Source: GWB1-54-5 sp035290085 (GTDB lineage Bacteria > Patescibacteriota > Gracilibacteria > Peribacterales > Peribacteraceae). Taken from it: a DNA stretch of 7,741 nucleotides. The notes beneath the pieces were generated by a model that made no database searches, was not told the DNA's origin, and saw only the letters and a list, made by a program, of their open reading frames with translations. Below are positions 1-4,882 of this stretch, in pieces. The stretch is from positions 1 to 7,741 of the forward strand of contig DATDVK010000071.1 of assembly GCA_035290085.1 (NCBI GenBank). Direction: 5' to 3'. The stretch's first letter is position 1. Each line of letters begins with the position of its first letter. A program made the position numbers and the translations under genes.

Positions 1-337
1 CGATACCCCAAATCAGGGCGGCAGCGGCTACACAACTACAGTGATCGGCACTCTGGTGGCGGATGCAGCCAACGATGAGCGCTGGGGCGGCCGTGTGACC
101 ACCAGCATCACCGGAGCATCCCGTATACTTGATTTCGCAGCAGATACCGACTATTCCACCAAGAAATTCGCGAACGTCGCAACGGGCTCCACGGTCACCG
201 TGGCCTCCCGTTCCATAGAGTCTGCTGCGGGCGGGGATACCATTCCGTTCGAATTCGTCGCCAAAGTAGGCACAGCGAAGTTCCAGCCGACAGGCACATA
301 CAAGGCAACGGTGGTTGTGACCTCTGCGACGCAGTAA
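1..337 (+). CDS. C-terminal end of a beta-rich, probably exported surface protein (5' end cut off)
   Basis: An open frame enters from the left edge (first full codon at position 2) and ends at TAA 335-337, giving 111 residues. The true start lies outside the window; the GTG at 41 is only an internal codon. The fragment is rich in Thr, Ser, Ala, Val and Gly, with no Cys and few charged residues. It begins with a Gly/Ser/Thr linker (NQGGSGYTTT) and ends with an alternating strand, GTYKATVVVTSATQ. This is the look of an extracellular beta-sandwich, as in surface-layer, pilin-like or WxL-type proteins, whose last strand often has the form GTYxAxVxxT. I see no membrane anchor or sortase motif at the C terminus. 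The family is not identified. A hairpin with a T-run follows, so this gene probably ends its transcription unit before tpiA. Confidence 0.6.
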   Translation, partial: DTPNQGGSGYTTTVIGTLVADAANDERWGGRVTTSITGASRILDFAADTDYSTKKFANVATGSTVTVASRSIESAAGGDTIPFEFVAKVGTAKFQPTGTYKATVVVTSATQ

Positions 338-385
338 TACTCCGTCCCGCGCATCATGCCGAGCGGAGGTCGGGAGACGACATGC

Positions 386-449
386 CATGTCATGGATTCG
401 ATACTCCGGCGGGCTCAGTACGCTCACCATGACATGCTCTCGTGTTTTT
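386..449 (+). terminator. Hairpin with T-run downstream of the surface-protein gene
   Basis: CATGTCATGG (386-395) is exactly complementary to CCATGACATG (427-436), and TTTTT follows at 445-449. The stem is 10 bp, but the loop is long (31 nt) and 8 nt separate stem from T-run. It is therefore an imperfect intrinsic terminator. Its place between the end of one gene and the start of the tpiA unit fits that role. It could also be an attenuator for tpiA. Confidence 0.4.
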
Positions 450-461
450 CAGAGGTTCTGT

Positions 462-504
462 AGGAGGTCAAGAGATGCTTGATGCTCCTGGGAGAGCGGC
501 CTAG
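462..504 (+). promoter_or_regulatory. Strong Shine-Dalgarno site opening a 9-codon ORF in the tpiA leader
   Basis: AGGAGGT at 462-468 is a near-complete match to the anti-Shine-Dalgarno complement. It has 7 nt between AGGAGG and an ATG at 475. That ATG opens MLDAPGRAA and stops at TAG 502-504, in a different frame from tpiA. The in-frame ATG for tpiA at 482 is 14 nt from the same site, which is too far for an ideal start. Either the small ORF is a translated leader that couples to or attenuates tpiA, or tpiA starts at 482 with a 16-residue N-terminal extension. Both readings are inference. Confidence 0.3.
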
Positions 505-529
505 ACTGCACTTGTCTCCCCTCTCTCTC

Positions 530-1240
530 TTGCCACGCAGGTATCTCATTGCAGCGAACTGGAAAATGCACCCCATCCCCGACGGGGCTCTTGCAGATGA
601 TTCTCCCTATAAACCGCAGAAGGACATAGATATTTTCGTGTTCCCCACATTCCTGAGCCTGGGAGCCTGCCTGGAAGCAGGTATTGCCACAGGAGCGCAG
701 TGCGGGCACCCCGAACCGCAGGGGGCGTATACCGGCGATGTGAGCATGGCAATGCTCCGGAAGGCCGGATGCACGCATGTGCTGTGCGGCCACTCGGAAC
801 GGAGGCTCTTTCACGGAGAGAACGATGAGAGTGTCGCCGCGCAGGCAACTGCCGCACTGGAAGCAGGATTGCACCCCATCATCTGCATTGGAGAATCGGC
901 GGAAGAGCGGGACGCCGGCGAGGCGGAACTGGTCGTGACGAGGCAGCTCACCCCTCTTCCTTTAGGAAAGGACATCACCATCGCCTATGAACCAGTCTGG
1001 GCTATCGGGACCGGCAATACCGCAACCCCGGAGCTCGCGCAGGAGATGCACGCACTCATCCGCTCCCTCCTGCCTGCGGGGCGCAGGGAGACGACGAGAA
1101 TCCTCTATGGAGGTTCTATGAAGCCGGAAAACGCAAGGGAGCTCCTCGTGGAGCCGGATATTGACGGAGGGCTCGTAGGCGGCGCCTCATTGAAACCAGA
1201 CGCATTCCGGGGGATTATTGCCGCAGCACGGTCCCTCTGA
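530..1240 (+). CDS. tpiA: Triosephosphate isomerase (compact form)
   Basis: Interconverts dihydroxyacetone phosphate and glyceraldehyde 3-phosphate in cytosolic glycolysis. Counting from the TTG at 530 (236 aa), the family residues are all present: Asn10/Lys12 in NWKM, electrophile His88 in CGHSERR (86-92), catalytic base Glu154 in AYEPVWAIGTG (152-162), the phosphate loop YGGSM (193-197) and GGLVGGASL (213-221). TTG 530 is preferred because it gives MPRRYLIAANWKM, the usual distance from start to strand 1, and it directly follows a C/T tract seen at other starts here. An in-frame ATG at 482 would add 16 residues with no TIM counterpart. The family is usually about 250 aa. Here the segment between NWKM and strand 2 (about 13-32) and the one before AYEPVW (about 134-150) are both shortened. 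The next gene begins 19 nt after the stop, so the two are probably co-transcribed. Confidence 0.93.
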   Translation: MPRRYLIAANWKMHPIPDGALADDSPYKPQKDIDIFVFPTFLSLGACLEAGIATGAQCGHPEPQGAYTGDVSMAMLRKAGCTHVLCGHSERRLFHGENDESVAAQATAALEAGLHPIICIGESAEERDAGEAELVVTRQLTPLPLGKDITIAYEPVWAIGTGNTATPELAQEMHALIRSLLPAGRRETTRILYGGSMKPENARELLVEPDIDGGLVGGASLKPDAFRGIIAAARSL

Positions 1241-1259
1241 TTTCCTCCCCCCTTCTACC
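1241..1259 (+). promoter_or_regulatory. Pyrimidine tract at the SPFH gene start, replacing a Shine-Dalgarno site
   Basis: The whole 19-nt gap between the tpiA stop and the SPFH ATG is C or T except for one A (TTTCCTCCCCCCTTCTACC). There is no purine-rich ribosome binding site. Similar tracts precede the starts at 530, 2196 and 5746 (minus), with shorter ones at 4461 (minus) and 7688 (minus). Because this one lies inside an operon, a role in translation initiation is more likely than one as a promoter. That role is inference. Confidence 0.4.
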
Positions 1260-2021
1260 ATGGATCTCCTTGCTGTTCTCCTCTTCGGGTGGCCCGTCCT
1301 CTTCCTTCTGCCAGTGTTCATCCGGCAGATCAACCAGTACGAGCGTGGAGTGGTACTCACCATGGGCAAATTCAGCACCATCTGGAACCCGGGGTGGAAA
1401 ATCTTCATCCCTATTTTTCAGAAACTTATCAAGGTGGATATCCGTGTGAAGGCTGTCGACGTGCCGGACCAGGAGGCGATCACGAAGGACAACATCCCCA
1501 TACGGATCAATGCGGTACTGTACTTCAAGGTGATGAACGCGGAGAGGGCCGTCCTGGAGGTCGAAGACTTCTTCTACGCGGTCTCGCAGCTTGCCCAGAC
1601 CACTATGCGCAATGCGGTGGGGGAGGTGACGCTGGCTGAACTGCTCGCGAACAAGCAGGGGGTGAGCCAGAGAATTAAGTTAACGGTAGACGCAGCATCC
1701 GATCCGTGGGGCATAGACGTGCAGTCAGTGGAGCTCAAGGACATCGTGCTTCCGGAGAGCCTCAAGCGCACCATAGCGAAAGTGGCGGAAGCCGAGCGCG
1801 AGAAGCAGGCGGTCATCATCAGTTCGGAAGGTGAAGTGATGGCATCCGCCAATATGGCCAAAGCAGCCCAGACGCTTTCTTTGCAGCCGGGTGCCCTCCA
1901 CCTGCGGACTCTCCAGAGCATCAATGACTTAAGTTCCGACCAGTCGAATACCGTCGTCTGGATGGTCCCGCTCGAAGCCCTCAGGGCTCTCGAAGGTCTC
2001 GCGGGAAAACGCAGCACATGA
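1260..2021 (+). CDS. Slipin/stomatin-like SPFH (band 7) membrane protein
   Basis: A 253-aa protein with the slipin layout. An N-terminal hydrophobic membrane segment (about 2-21) is followed by the family entry motif QYERGVVLTMGKF (26-38) with NPGW (43-46). The band 7 core follows: VDVPDQEAITKDNIPI (66-81), AVLYFKV (85-91) and TTMRNAVGEVTLAELL (114-129). Then come DPWGIDVQSVELKDIVLP (148-165) and the coiled AEAEREKQAVIISSEGE stretch (175-191). The C terminus LRTLQSIND...NTVVWMVPLE matches the usual slipin end. Slipins form membrane-bound oligomeric rings and commonly pair with an NfeD protease; no NfeD gene is visible here. ATG 1260 is chosen because it begins the membrane helix; a TTG at 1218 would overlap tpiA. 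Expression with tpiA is inferred from the 19-nt gap. The exact cellular role is unknown. Confidence 0.9.
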   Translation: MDLLAVLLFGWPVLFLLPVFIRQINQYERGVVLTMGKFSTIWNPGWKIFIPIFQKLIKVDIRVKAVDVPDQEAITKDNIPIRINAVLYFKVMNAERAVLEVEDFFYAVSQLAQTTMRNAVGEVTLAELLANKQGVSQRIKLTVDAASDPWGIDVQSVELKDIVLPESLKRTIAKVAEAEREKQAVIISSEGEVMASANMAKAAQTLSLQPGALHLRTLQSINDLSSDQSNTVVWMVPLEALRALEGLAGKRST

Positions 2022-2026
2022 ACAGA

Positions 2027-2117
2027 TGAGAATAATAGGGATGAGGGATGAGAATATTAGGGAAGCATCTAATGCTCAAGGAACCAAGTCCTAGTATTCT
2101 CATCCCTATTATTCTCA
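2027..2117. terminator. Long AT-rich inverted repeat after the SPFH gene
   Basis: The left arm (2027-2061, purine-rich) and right arm (2090-2117, pyrimidine-rich) pair along 28 bases. The left arm has seven extra bases because GGATGAG occurs twice in tandem (positions 2039-2052 region). Apart from that insertion the arms differ at one position, which would be a G-U wobble in RNA. The 28-nt loop holds a nested AGCAT/ATGCT hairpin. The structure starts 6 nt after the SPFH stop, so it probably ends that transcript or protects its 3' end. It has no T-run. Confidence 0.55.
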
Positions 2118-2195
2118 AACCCTTCACCTACTTTGCAGTTGACTCCATGAGGCCCATCAGTAGAGTGGAGGTATACCCTCTTCTCCCTCTCAACT

Positions 2196-2345
2196 ATGGA
2201 CCGTTTCGAAGGTATGGAATCAGCAATCGGCAGCGCAGAAACAGACTTGAATGAAGGAAAGGCTTTCGAAGATCTGCGGGCGCTGCTCACGGGGCAGATG
2301 CGCGGACAGCTGGAGGGCATCGGCATGAGGCCGGAGCAACTCTGA
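2196..2345 (+). CDS. Small orphan protein, 49 aa
   Basis: ATG 2196 opens 49 codons ending at TGA 2343-2345: MDRFEGMESAIGSAETDLNE then a helical, charged second half ending GMRPEQL. It has no membrane segment, no Cys and no motif I recognise. It looks like a small soluble, mostly helical acidic protein. Support for it being real comes from the C/T tract CCCTCTTCTCCCTCTC ending 4 nt before the ATG, as at other starts in this window. It also fits neatly between the palindrome at 2027-2117 and the terminator-like repeats at 2352-2386, and its third codon positions are G/C-rich. It could be a remnant or a chance frame; function unknown. Confidence 0.45.
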   Translation: MDRFEGMESAIGSAETDLNEGKAFEDLRALLTGQMRGQLEGIGMRPEQL

Positions 2346-2351
2346 TTGTTC

Positions 2352-2386
2352 AGTAGTAAGTAACTTACTACTTGCTTCTTACTACT
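2352..2386. terminator. Overlapping inverted and direct repeats between convergent genes
   Basis: AGTAGTAAGT (2352-2361) is complementary to ACTTACTACT (2363-2372), and AGTAGTAAG (2352-2360) is also complementary to a second CTTACTACT at 2378-2386. Two alternative hairpins are therefore possible. The site lies between the ends of the 49-codon gene (+) and the membrane protein gene (minus), and it runs into the last codons of the latter. Its position suggests a terminator shared by both strands. There is no clear T-run. Confidence 0.4.
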
Positions 2387-3267
2387 CGATCGAGTAGCTG
2401 CACGAGGAAAGCCATGCAGAAAAAGACTGTGAGCTGCTGCACGAGTCCTCCGAGGAAGAATGCTCCCGCTTCCGAAAAACGGGCAATGGCGGAGATGCCC
2501 ATGCTCAGGAGAACGTGAATGAGCGTCACGAGGACGCCCAGCGCGAGCAGAGGACCGACAATGCGCCCCCAGTGCCCCCTGGAACGCCTGAGGCTCTCTT
2601 TCACGGCTGCCCCTGGGCCGAGATGTTCCTGTACGAGCAGAACCGGTGCAAACACCAGAAGAGGACCCATTACGATAGCCGCTACAACACTCACCAGCAT
2701 GAATACAGGAGCAAGGAAGACAAGACCTGGCACAAGCCCCAGGAACACCACCCACCCAAAACTCCGGGCAAAGGCCCACAGCCAGACAACAATCATGGGC
2801 AGAAACAGCGTGCCGCACCTGCGCATGGCATCGATGACATGCCCATGATCCTCTGTATAGACTACAAGGCTTACAAGCGCCCCGCAGAAGAGAAGAATGA
2901 GCGAGAACACTCCGAAGAGAAGAAAATACGGCGAGAGCGCATCAGTCATACTCCTCGCCCTCTCAAGCACATATGTTTCTCTCTCCCCCTCAGTCATATT
3001 TTCCAGCTGTTCCGCTACCACGCTTATTTCCTGCATCATTTTTGTAGCCGCTTCCTCGTCTCCTTCTTCCATTCTCTGCATATACTCTTCGTAGCGCCCC
3101 TCCGGTAACCCAAAACTCTGCGCCACCTTGGCAATATCATGATCCATGGTACGCGAGAGAGAGGTGACGAGGAACGCATAGAACACAGCAAGCACAACTG
3201 CGCTGGCGAGAAGCAGAGCGAAAGATCGTACGAAGAGGTTCCAGCTGTTCTTGAAAAGAATCCACAT
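2368..3267 (-). CDS. Multi-pass membrane protein, paralogue of the 4883-5746 product
   Basis: A 299-aa integral membrane protein. An N-terminal amphipathic start (MWILFKNSWNLFVRSF) leads into helix 1 (about 16-36). A hydrophilic, Met/Glu-rich loop of about 75 residues follows (38-112), then hydrophobic segments at about 113-137, 151-196 and 236-290. Conserved-looking features are RSFGW (168-172), APVLL (207-211) and WGRIVG (233-238). The last two resemble the APVLL...AL..S...W.r..g pattern of DUF975/YciC-type and GPDPase-type membrane domains. The same features recur in the 4883-5746 product, including the loop pattern R-M-x2-G-D-x-E-A-x2-K-M (65-77 here). ATG 3267 is chosen because it starts the helix; upstream residues look non-coding. 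GGAAG only 3 nt before the ATG is a poor ribosome site. No catalytic residues are seen. It may be read through from dprA, 108 nt upstream. Confidence 0.75.
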   Translation of the reverse strand: MWILFKNSWNLFVRSFALLLASAVVLAVFYAFLVTSLSRTMDHDIAKVAQSFGLPEGRYEEYMQRMEEGDEEAATKMMQEISVVAEQLENMTEGERETYVLERARSMTDALSPYFLLFGVFSLILLFCGALVSLVVYTEDHGHVIDAMRRCGTLFLPMIVVWLWAFARSFGWVVFLGLVPGLVFLAPVFMLVSVVAAIVMGPLLVFAPVLLVQEHLGPGAAVKESLRRSRGHWGRIVGPLLALGVLVTLIHVLLSMGISAIARFSEAGAFFLGGLVQQLTVFFCMAFLVQLLDRVVRSK

Positions 3268-3335
3268 GCACTTCCACTCTACCACACTGCCGTTCCAAGT
3301 CGCTGGTCTCTGGTCAGGATTCAGTGTGCAAAATA

Positions 3336-3365
3336 CAAGCGACAAATGATCAGGGGCAAGCGACA
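3336..3365. repeat. Two direct copies of CAAGCGACA
   Basis: The 9-mer CAAGCGACA occurs at 3336-3344 and 3357-3365, a spacing of 21 bp (two helical turns). Both copies lie in the 108-nt gap between dprA and the downstream membrane gene. On the minus strand it reads TGTCGCTTG twice, the second followed by TATTTT, a weak -10 candidate. Two same-face sites could be an operator, but nothing else supports this. Confidence 0.25.
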
Positions 3366-3375
3366 GGAGACAAAC

Positions 3376-4461
3376 TCAAACGCGCACCCACAATCCATGG
3401 CCGGCGTTCTTTGCTGCTCCGGCAAGTTCCATCATGGTGAGTGCGACATTCACAGAAGCCGCTTCCAGACCGGAACGTTCCCCCAGCTCAGAAACAGACT
3501 GTGGCATGCCGGAGAGCACCCTAAGCACCGCTTCCTCTGCAGGACTCTTGGGGAAGTAGAGAACCTGCTGGGCGCCTTTTTCCGATGCAACAATGCCAAT
3601 GTCCCCGAGAACTTCGGTGCCGGAAGAAACAAGCTTCGCACGCCCCTGAGCGATGCAGGCATGACAGCCGGCCACGTTTTCATCGAAAATCTGCCCCGGC
3701 ACCGCAAACACTTCCCTGCCGTATTCCAAAGCCAGGTCTGCCGTAATGAGCGCTCCGCTGCCCTCCCCCGCCTCCAGCACCACTGTACCCTTTGAGAGGC
3801 CTGCAATAATGCGGTTGCGGGCGGGAAAGGTGAACTTATCCGGCGGGACATCCAGTGGGAACTCACTCAGGAGCAGACCTCCTTTCGCCACAATCTCTCC
3901 TGCAAGTACTGCATTGCTTTTGGGGTAAATGGAACCCATACCATGCCCGAGCACTGCCACTGTCTTCCCCCCTGCCATAAGCGTTTCCCTGGCCACCTGC
4001 GCATCTATGCCAAGGGCAAGACCGCTCACGGTCACCACTCCAGCCGATACCATTGGTGGTACAAAAAGCTCCGTAACGCGCTTGCCGTAACTGCTCATCT
4101 CCCGCGTCCCCACAAGAGCAACGCACGGCTGTTCTAAAATCTCAAGATTTCCCCTGTAGTACAGAAAAACAGGTGGGTCCGCTATTTCCCTCAGCAGGCG
4201 AGGATAGATGGCATCCTCTATGCTGAGGATACCGATGTTCCTCTTCGCAAGTTCCTGCTCATATGCCTCCGGCTGGAACTCCTCAAGACGGTTGAGAACG
4301 GTGAGGACGGTTTCTTCCCTGCAAGAGAGAGCCCTGAGCAGTGGCTGATCCACATGCGAAAGAGCGCTCTCCAGAGAACCGTACAATTGCAGCAGAGCAT
4401 CGTAGCGCTTCTTGGAGAGAATATTGAGCCAGGACCAGGTGAGCATTGCCGCACGCAGCAT
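3376..4461 (-). CDS. dprA: DNA processing protein DprA/Smf
   Basis: DprA binds incoming single-stranded DNA in the cytoplasm and loads RecA during natural transformation. The 361-aa product has a short helical N-terminal region (1-80). Its Rossmann core carries VALVGTR (114-120), SGLALGIDAQVARETL (146-161), VAVLGHGMGSIYP (168-180), SEFPLDVPP (199-207), FPARNRIIAGLS (212-223) and EAGEGSGALITADLAL (230-245), then VFAVPG (251-256). A winged-helix-like C-terminal domain (about 303-361) ends GHGLWVRV. The usual GTN-LI-GA segment after VPG is altered to AGCHACIAQGRAKLV (264-278), adding two Cys. The length is normal. The start is uncertain: ATG 4461 sits about 10 nt from a TACAAT hexamer, implying an almost leaderless mRNA, and ATG 4446 gives 356 aa. 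The frame is open further upstream, but that part crosses repeats and looks non-coding. Confidence 0.93.
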   Translation of the reverse strand: MLRAAMLTWSWLNILSKKRYDALLQLYGSLESALSHVDQPLLRALSCREETVLTVLNRLEEFQPEAYEQELAKRNIGILSIEDAIYPRLLREIADPPVFLYYRGNLEILEQPCVALVGTREMSSYGKRVTELFVPPMVSAGVVTVSGLALGIDAQVARETLMAGGKTVAVLGHGMGSIYPKSNAVLAGEIVAKGGLLLSEFPLDVPPDKFTFPARNRIIAGLSKGTVVLEAGEGSGALITADLALEYGREVFAVPGQIFDENVAGCHACIAQGRAKLVSSGTEVLGDIGIVASEKGAQQVLYFPKSPAEEAVLRVLSGMPQSVSELGERSGLEAASVNVALTMMELAGAAKNAGHGLWVRV

Positions 4462-4470
4462 AGGAGGAAC

Positions 4471-4488
4471 ATTGTAGCAGCAATTGTA
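4471..4488 (-). promoter_or_regulatory. dprA promoter with two tandem TACAAT -10 elements
   Basis: On the minus strand TACAAT occurs at 4488-4483 and again at 4476-4471. The second is preceded by TGC, making an extended -10 (TGCTACAAT). No good -35 hexamer sits 16-18 nt upstream. From the second hexamer transcription would begin within about 4 nt of ATG 4461; from the first it would leave a leader of about 15 nt. The upstream flank is a copy of the tRNA-Thr 3' end. Confidence 0.5.
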
Positions 4489-4490
4489 TG

Positions 4491-4509
4491 TGGAGCCACC
4501 TTCGGAAAT
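4491..4509 (-). repeat. Duplicate of the tRNA-Thr 3' end
   Basis: Read on the minus strand, these 19 nt match the end of tRNA-Thr (4693-4675) at 18 of 19 positions. The match covers the last T-loop bases, the 3' strand of the T stem, the 3' acceptor strand, the discriminator U and CCA. The first 15 nt on the + strand (TGGAGCCACCTTCGG) are identical. The copy lies 184 bp from the real one, just upstream of the dprA -10. Direct repeats of a tRNA 3' end are typical of integration scars or of a deleted tandem tRNA copy; no integrase is visible. Confidence 0.6.
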
Positions 4510-4524
4510 TCCTTCGTCTCCTCG

Positions 4525-4597
4525 TCCGCCTTCGGCGGATTCGTCGCTCAGGGGAAATAGGGCCCTTCGACTTCGCGCTGCGGCGCTCCGCTCAGGG
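4525..4597. repeat. GC-rich REP-like hairpins between tRNA-Thr and dprA
   Basis: TCCGCC-TTC-GGCGGA (4525-4539) is a perfect 6-bp hairpin. A second element at 4563-4597 starts CCCTTCGACTTCGCG, ends CTCAGGG, and contains GCGG/CCGC pairing (4580-4583 with 4588-4591). The outer CCCTTCGA...CTCAGGG form resembles dispersed intergenic palindromes common in environmental bacterial genomes. CGCTCAGGG occurs twice (4545-4553 and near 4589-4597). No coding potential is evident. It may also end or shield the tRNA transcript. Confidence 0.4.
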
Positions 4598-4674
4598 TCA
4601 TTCGTCTCGGCAAAGAAGTGGCCCGAGCGCCAGAGCGCGAGGACCATGAGCGAGGCGTGAAGCGCCGAGTCGAA

Positions 4675-4750
4675 TGGAGCCACCTTCGGGAATCGAACCC
4701 GAGACCTACGCGTTACGAGTGCGTCGCTCTACCAACTGAGCTAAGGTGGC
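4675..4750 (-). tRNA. tRNA-Thr, anticodon CGT, with encoded CCA
   Basis: Read on the minus strand: the acceptor stem GCCACCT pairs fully with AGGTGGC, the D arm is GCTC/GAGC around AGTTGGTA, and the T arm TCGGG/CCCGA encloses TTCGATT. The 7-nt anticodon loop CTCGTAA has anticodon CGT (plus-strand positions 4717-4715), which reads the threonine codon ACG. The anticodon stem has one A-C mismatch next to the loop (positions 31-39 in tRNA numbering). The discriminator base is U and CCA is encoded (4677-4675). A TACAAT -10 lies 8 nt before base 1, so the primary transcript would have almost no 5' leader. Pieces of this tRNA are duplicated on both sides. Confidence 0.95.
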
Positions 4751-4758
4751 ACGTTGCG

Positions 4759-4764
4759 ATTGTA
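4759..4764 (-). promoter_or_regulatory. -10 element of the tRNA-Thr promoter
   Basis: TACAAT on the minus strand lies 8 nt before the first tRNA base, the right distance for transcription to start at or within 2 nt of the mature 5' end. GC precedes it, so the string GCTACAAT matches those at dprA and at 6753-6760. No convincing -35 hexamer is seen. Confidence 0.5.
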
Positions 4765-4784
4765 GCGTCTGAGCTTCCTTTGCT

Positions 4785-4853
4785 GCCACTGCTCGCCCAC
4801 CGAAGTCGCGAAGCGCGAAGGTGGGAGCTAAGGTGGCAGGTTTGCGCATTATC
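4785..4853 (-). repeat. Truncated tRNA-Thr 5' copy folded into a nested hairpin, with its own -10-like element
   Basis: The + strand 14-mer GAGCTAAGGTGGCA occurs at the tRNA 5' end (4738-4751) and again at 4825-4838. In the second copy the sequence does not continue as tRNA. It folds into a hairpin: GCCAC (4785-4789) with GTGGC (4833-4837), GCTC (4791-4794) with GAGC (4825-4828), CCACC (4797-4801) with GGTGG (4820-4824), and TCGCG/CGCGA at the tip. The 5' flank on the minus strand holds GATAAT (4853-4848), 10 nt before the tRNA-like first base. It looks like a tRNA copy shrunk to acceptor-like and D-like stems. Whether it is transcribed is unknown. Confidence 0.5.
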
Positions 4854-4882
4854 TATGATCCATTCTCCATTTTCAATGAACC

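Noticed and set aside
2069..2818. 249-codon minus-strand frame overlapping the membrane gene
   Set aside because: It is an out-of-frame reading of the membrane protein gene, with a low-complexity Ser/Arg/Cys product that runs through the palindrome at 2027-2117.
2515..3108. 197-codon + strand frame
   Set aside because: It lies antisense to the membrane protein gene, and its His/Pro/Arg-rich product has no recognisable feature.
3139..3795. 218-codon + strand frame
   Set aside because: It is antisense to the 3' part of dprA and the following gap; dprA has clear family motifs on the other strand.
4462..4683. N-terminal extension of DprA by 74 residues
   Set aside because: The extension crosses the promoter, the REP-like hairpins and the start of the tRNA 3' end, and has no DprA counterpart.
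4525..4850. Possible CRISPR-like repeats around the tRNA
   Set aside because: The repeats are few, unequal and irregularly spaced, and they are explained by REP-like hairpins and tRNA fragments. No cas gene is present.
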